Origin: Sweltsa coloradensis
Lineage: Eukaryota; Arthropoda; Insecta; Plecoptera; Chloroperlidae
Direction of reading: 5' to 3'
Assembly (NCBI GenBank): GCA_024449915.1
Contig: JAMZAV010000024.1
Span: 992,001 to 1,056,000, forward strand
Length of the DNA stretch: 64,000 nt
Shown: positions 60,622 to 64,000 of the stretch, one piece after another
Position numbering within the stretch: position 1 is the first letter of the stretch
Layout: each line of letters begins with the position of its first letter
Notes under the pieces: generated by a model
What the model was told of the DNA's origin: nothing
Databases searched by the model: none
What the model saw: only the letters and a program-made list of their open reading frames with translations
Made by a program: the position numbers and the translations under genes

Positions 60622-60732
60622 GAGGTCGTGAAGAGTAACAACAAGAAGCTAGTCTACTTCCTGAAGCTGCATGCTACATGGCCAGTCCTGTGTAACTACG
60701 CCGAGGAGCTCAACATGAGGGCGCCCTTGCAA
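60622..60732 (+). CDS. Anoctamin-like gene, exon d
   Basis: An exon of exactly 37 codons between TCACAG and the donor GTGAGT. It contains KLHATWPVLCNYAEELN followed by MRAPLQ. This corresponds to the family's conserved K.H.PW..L..YAE.L...MP segment of the N-terminal cytosolic domain and is strong family evidence. It starts in phase 0, which fits exon c only if the GC donor at 58422 is used, and ends in phase 0. In other anoctamins about 40-60 residues separate this motif from the F.G....FF motif found in the last exon here, so at least one exon should lie between 60733 and 63893. Confidence 0.87.
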
Positions 60733-63001
60733 GTGAGTACCTCTGTTCCTCCCTCTGCAGATCCCCACTCATTGGTCCACTGGCGTGACAGTTAGAAGCC
60801 ATCTTCAATAGGGCAGTTTGTATGTTAAAGTACATGGGAGCGATTTGTAGCCCAAATATTTTTCAAGGTGGCTGTCAGGTTGACAGGTGAGCATATCACC
60901 AAATGATTACTAAATTCCCTTATGCAATAACTTCTTCTTGTTTCTGTTTGTGCATTCCCTTCCCATGCTGTACAAGCTAAAACCATATCAAAACAATCCA
61001 GAAAAAACTTATTGCTTTAAAAAAGCATAAATTGAAACGCCAAATCGCCATCTTGAATAGGTCAGATTGACGCTTCAATTTGGTACGCTCGCTCCTGTGC
61101 GGACGTATTGGAGACTGGGGATCTAGCCTACTATAGATGTTTAATATCATTGCTGCAGAGTCACACATAGCGCGGCAGAAACTACTTGGAAATTTGTTAT
61201 TTATATATTTATTATATTATTTATATTACTATTATTATTATTATATTATGTATTATATATTATATATTTATATTTCTCAGTTTCATTAATCGGGAAACAC
61301 TCCCGATGCTGCCCGATCTGGGTTAAAGACGTAGGGTAACTAGAGGACAATTCGGGCGTGATTAATAATCTAATAGTGATATAAACAAAACGTTGTTCTT
61401 AAAAATTAATTTTATTGAATTGACGACGAAATCCAAAGTTGAATGAACTAATGCTGAACTAGGCCCATATTGAGATTCATATATATCATAGCATTATGGG
61501 TGATGTGTGATGGATATTTTATTATGCATAAGCTCGGCGCTGTTACCTATTCGTCGCATACGTGTGGTGTTAACATACAGTTCGTACTTATACTTGACTC
61601 TACTTTTGTTAAGATGTATATGCTTTTATTGAAGTATTTGAATTCCAAGACTCACCATAGTAGGACGAAACAGGAGAATCTAATGGGGTAAATAATAATT
61701 CTTGCTGTTTGCATTTAATAAATGCGTCGTTTAGGAAATAATATCCTTTGGTCCATAAACGATGCACTGATATTTTGGAAATTTGTCACACACATTCAGC
61801 GGTGGGATGTCTATTTACTTTTAAATTGAGCCCTGTATTTTAAGAGCGAAAAATTAGAAAGTGTACTTAAATTTTAAAAGTATAATTTTTGTAGGTAAGA
61901 TATAACTTAATATTTCCAGCAATACTTTATCGAATGACGTTCTCTTTTACCTGTATTTACATTAGTTCCTGTTTTGATATTTATATATTTTAAAGTATTT
62001 ATGTAGTTTTTTCATTGTGAGTATTTTATATTTGTAATAATTATCCAATAATGTCAATCTTACTTACCCTTTTAAACTACTGCAAATATTGTTACGTAAT
62101 CATATTTTGTATGGAGGTTAGTTCATCATCAATCCCAATTTATTTCCTGTGGTTGTCAACATGTAGGCTCTTTCGATCGGCTTTTCCATTTCAATCGAAA
62201 GTAGTTCAACCATGTGAATAAGACTTGACACAATTTAATTCATGAAACCCGCTTGATTATATTACATTTAAGTATTTTACTTGCATACAATGCTCACGGT
62301 GATGTGAAAAAAATCCTCGGAAAGTAGAACACTTAGCTTATCTTAGAACCTAGAGTAAACACACATTGGTAATCACCATTTCCGTTTAAACGAGGTTTTA
62401 TAAAAAGTGCTTTCAATTACGACGTTTTATCGTGTGTTTATAGCACTGCCCTTGTATGCGGAGGTCTCAATGTTATAGGGGTAATTTCCAACTACCCTTA
62501 AATTGCGCTAGACGTTGAGATGTTCTTCGCGAGGACGTTATCTGGGAGTTCACAGTGAAGCCTATTCAATCCTCTGCTCGCTAGTCGCTATCACCAGAAC
62601 ACAGCGCTGACTTTCAAGCCGTCGTCTTTCTCAATGTCGTCTTGGCTCAAATCACTCGTGAACACAATTCTTAATCTTGACTGCGTTGTTCAAATATTAA
62701 TCAAAGACTTTGATAAATGGGATCTCATCTTTAATAAGAGATATTTGTACGTTGTCAGAGGGGAACGATCTCCAAATCAGCATTTCTGACTTAAATGAAC
62801 AATGTTCAAAGATAGTATGAAGTCATTCAACTGTTTTTGATTGTCATGGCCGGTAAAGAAGAGCACAAAATCTCGAATAAGATCCTGTATTTTTCATTAA
62901 TACGATCATACTTTATAAGTGTGGTCTACAAGTTGTATGTATGTACTTGAAGTGCAATGGTATTTGCTTTATATTATGTTGAAATAAGGACGTGGTTTCA
63001 G
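60733..63001. other. Intronic stretch, no feature identified except AT repeats
   Basis: Between exon d and the candidate exon e. AT-rich throughout, with a TATATT-rich low-complexity patch at about 61197-61275. I looked for an anoctamin exon with a PP.YY-type motif and found none. A phase-completing exon may still be hidden here. Confidence 0.4.
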
Positions 63002-63121
63002 GCCCACGAATCCTGCCATAAAATGTCTGAAACCGCCGAAGGAATACGCTGCCGACATTATGATGTGAGGAGTCCAATAAACATAGATACTACAAGCCCT
63101 TCAGAAGTCGAAGATAGACAG
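63002..63121 (+). CDS. Candidate exon e of the anoctamin-like gene (frame uncertain)
   Basis: A 120 bp block between a fair acceptor (GTGGTTTCAG) and a donor GTGCGT. In phase 0, continuing from exon d, it is open for 40 codons (begins AHESCHKMSETAEG, ends SEVEDRQ) but does not resemble the family, and it ends in phase 0 whereas the next exon needs two leftover bases. An alternative frame with an internal donor (GTGAGG at 63065) reads NPAIKCLKPPKEYAADIM and leaves AT. That joins the A opening the last exon in frame, and a PP..Y motif shortly before F.G is typical of anoctamins; but this frame needs two bases from the exon before, which exon d does not leave. So either a further small exon is unrecognised, or this block is alternatively spliced, or it is not an exon. 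Confidence 0.35.
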
Positions 63122-63893
63122 GTGCGTATTTATTAAAACCAATGTGGGCTCTCCCTTCTAAGACATCCTTGATTATAAAATCTACAATTCGCAGAGTATT
63201 GGTATTAGATATTGACGACATTTTATGTTGTAGAATAATGGAAAATACAAGCTTTAAATGTTAGTAGACATGATAATATAGACATCAACAAATCTGTGCA
63301 AAACATATTTTTTAATTGAATCGTTGTTTATTATTATTGAAGACGAATCAGCAATTGTTAATATTCACGCGACTAGTTTTACCAAAGATAACAGACTAGA
63401 GTTGCTAGTAGTAAAGTAGAGTTTTCATCTTTGGTTTTACTGAGGCCAAAATTAAGAGAAGCACGCTGATAGCTTGTCTGCATGTAAATTACATTAATGA
63501 ATTTTGTATTCATTACTGTAAACGTTACTGTAGCAAATTTCGTACTTTTAATTAAGAATGAGCCATGTACATATATTTTAAATTTCGTACCTTTACTTGC
63601 AGCCAGGAATCATGTTATTGATTTTAAATTCTGCACGCAACTACTACTGTGTGTAGCTGTGTGTCAAGCAAGGATATTTATGATGCAATATCCACACTTT
63701 TAAGCTTTTAAATTGTCAACAAATTGTTGATAAGCATGGCAATATAGAAAAACATGACATGTTTGGTATTTTTTTCAAGATTTCAAAAACTGTTATTGTC
63801 AGTGAAGCAATCATTGCATTTCTCTTTGCATGGCAGCTGTGCTAAGTTTCATACATGTGATGCCAGTTTGTGTGTGTGTTGACATGTTGCCAG

Positions 63894-64000
63894 ATTCCTG
63901 GGCAATGAGAACCGAGAAACGTTCTTCAACAACGTCCAGCGCGGCCGGATTCTGTACGAAATCCTCTCGACCTCCATGTATGGCAAGAAGAAGAAAGGTG
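63894..64000 (+). CDS. Anoctamin-like gene, exon f (cut by window end)
   Basis: After the acceptor TTGCCAG the sequence reads FLGNENRETFFNNVQRGR, then ILYEIL and a run of lysines (GKKKKG). This matches the conserved anoctamin segment F.G....FF....R..I..EIL just before the first transmembrane helix, where the family continues into a ..G...L...GV...A.PLH type motif. The exon begins one base before the TTC codon, so the preceding exon must end with two spare bases. A possible donor (AAAG followed by GTG) falls on the last three bases, so the exon may end at about 63997 or continue. The membrane domain is entirely outside the window. Confidence 0.85.

Overview
This is AT-rich, repeat-laden animal DNA with few genes. 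It looks like a marine invertebrate genome (mollusc-like or another spiralian or deuterostome; the sequence does not settle which). Evidence for a eukaryote: GT-AG and one GC-AG intron, short exons separated by large introns, tRNA-derived SINE fragments, LINE tails with A-rich microsatellites, many small inverted-repeat transposons (MITEs), and no long ORFs, operons or ribosome binding sites.

The only gene I can support is on the + strand at the right edge (about 57.0-64.0 kb): the 5' part of an anoctamin (TMEM16) family gene. Four exons join with perfectly matching phases (56970-57182, 57494-57635, 58324-58421, 60622-60732). A fifth exon candidate lies at 63002 and a sixth, clear exon (63894 onward) runs off the window. 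Together they encode the cytosolic N-terminal region that precedes the first membrane segment. One intron is GC-AG. The acceptor of the intron before it sits inside a threefold tandem duplication containing poly-C.

The first 56.9 kb has no recognisable cellular gene and is either intergenic or a large upstream intron. It is a mosaic of mobile-element remains: (A) a MITE family with GGGAGCGAAGC-type ends and a GGTGGAGGTGCCGG core, at least nine copies; (B) elements with GTCGGGTCGGG ends; (C/D) four related elements ending in CTTCGCTTCGCTCATCCAA; a 2.1 kb near-perfect palindrome at 49368-51458 split by one D element; a hAT-like MITE at 2794-3069; and a 3.2 kb inverted-repeat element at 40181-43336. 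The last has arms built of tandem ~170 bp units carrying nuclear-receptor-type direct repeats, flanking a fragment of a conserved mobile-type protein. SINE and LINE debris and several exact tandem arrays (34, 56, 69, 86, 92 bp units) fill in between. All ten long C homopolymers are on the + strand.

The most unusual objects are the 40.2-43.3 kb element, the split palindrome (its intact arm supplies the empty site for the inserted element), and the triplicated splice-acceptor region of the anoctamin gene.
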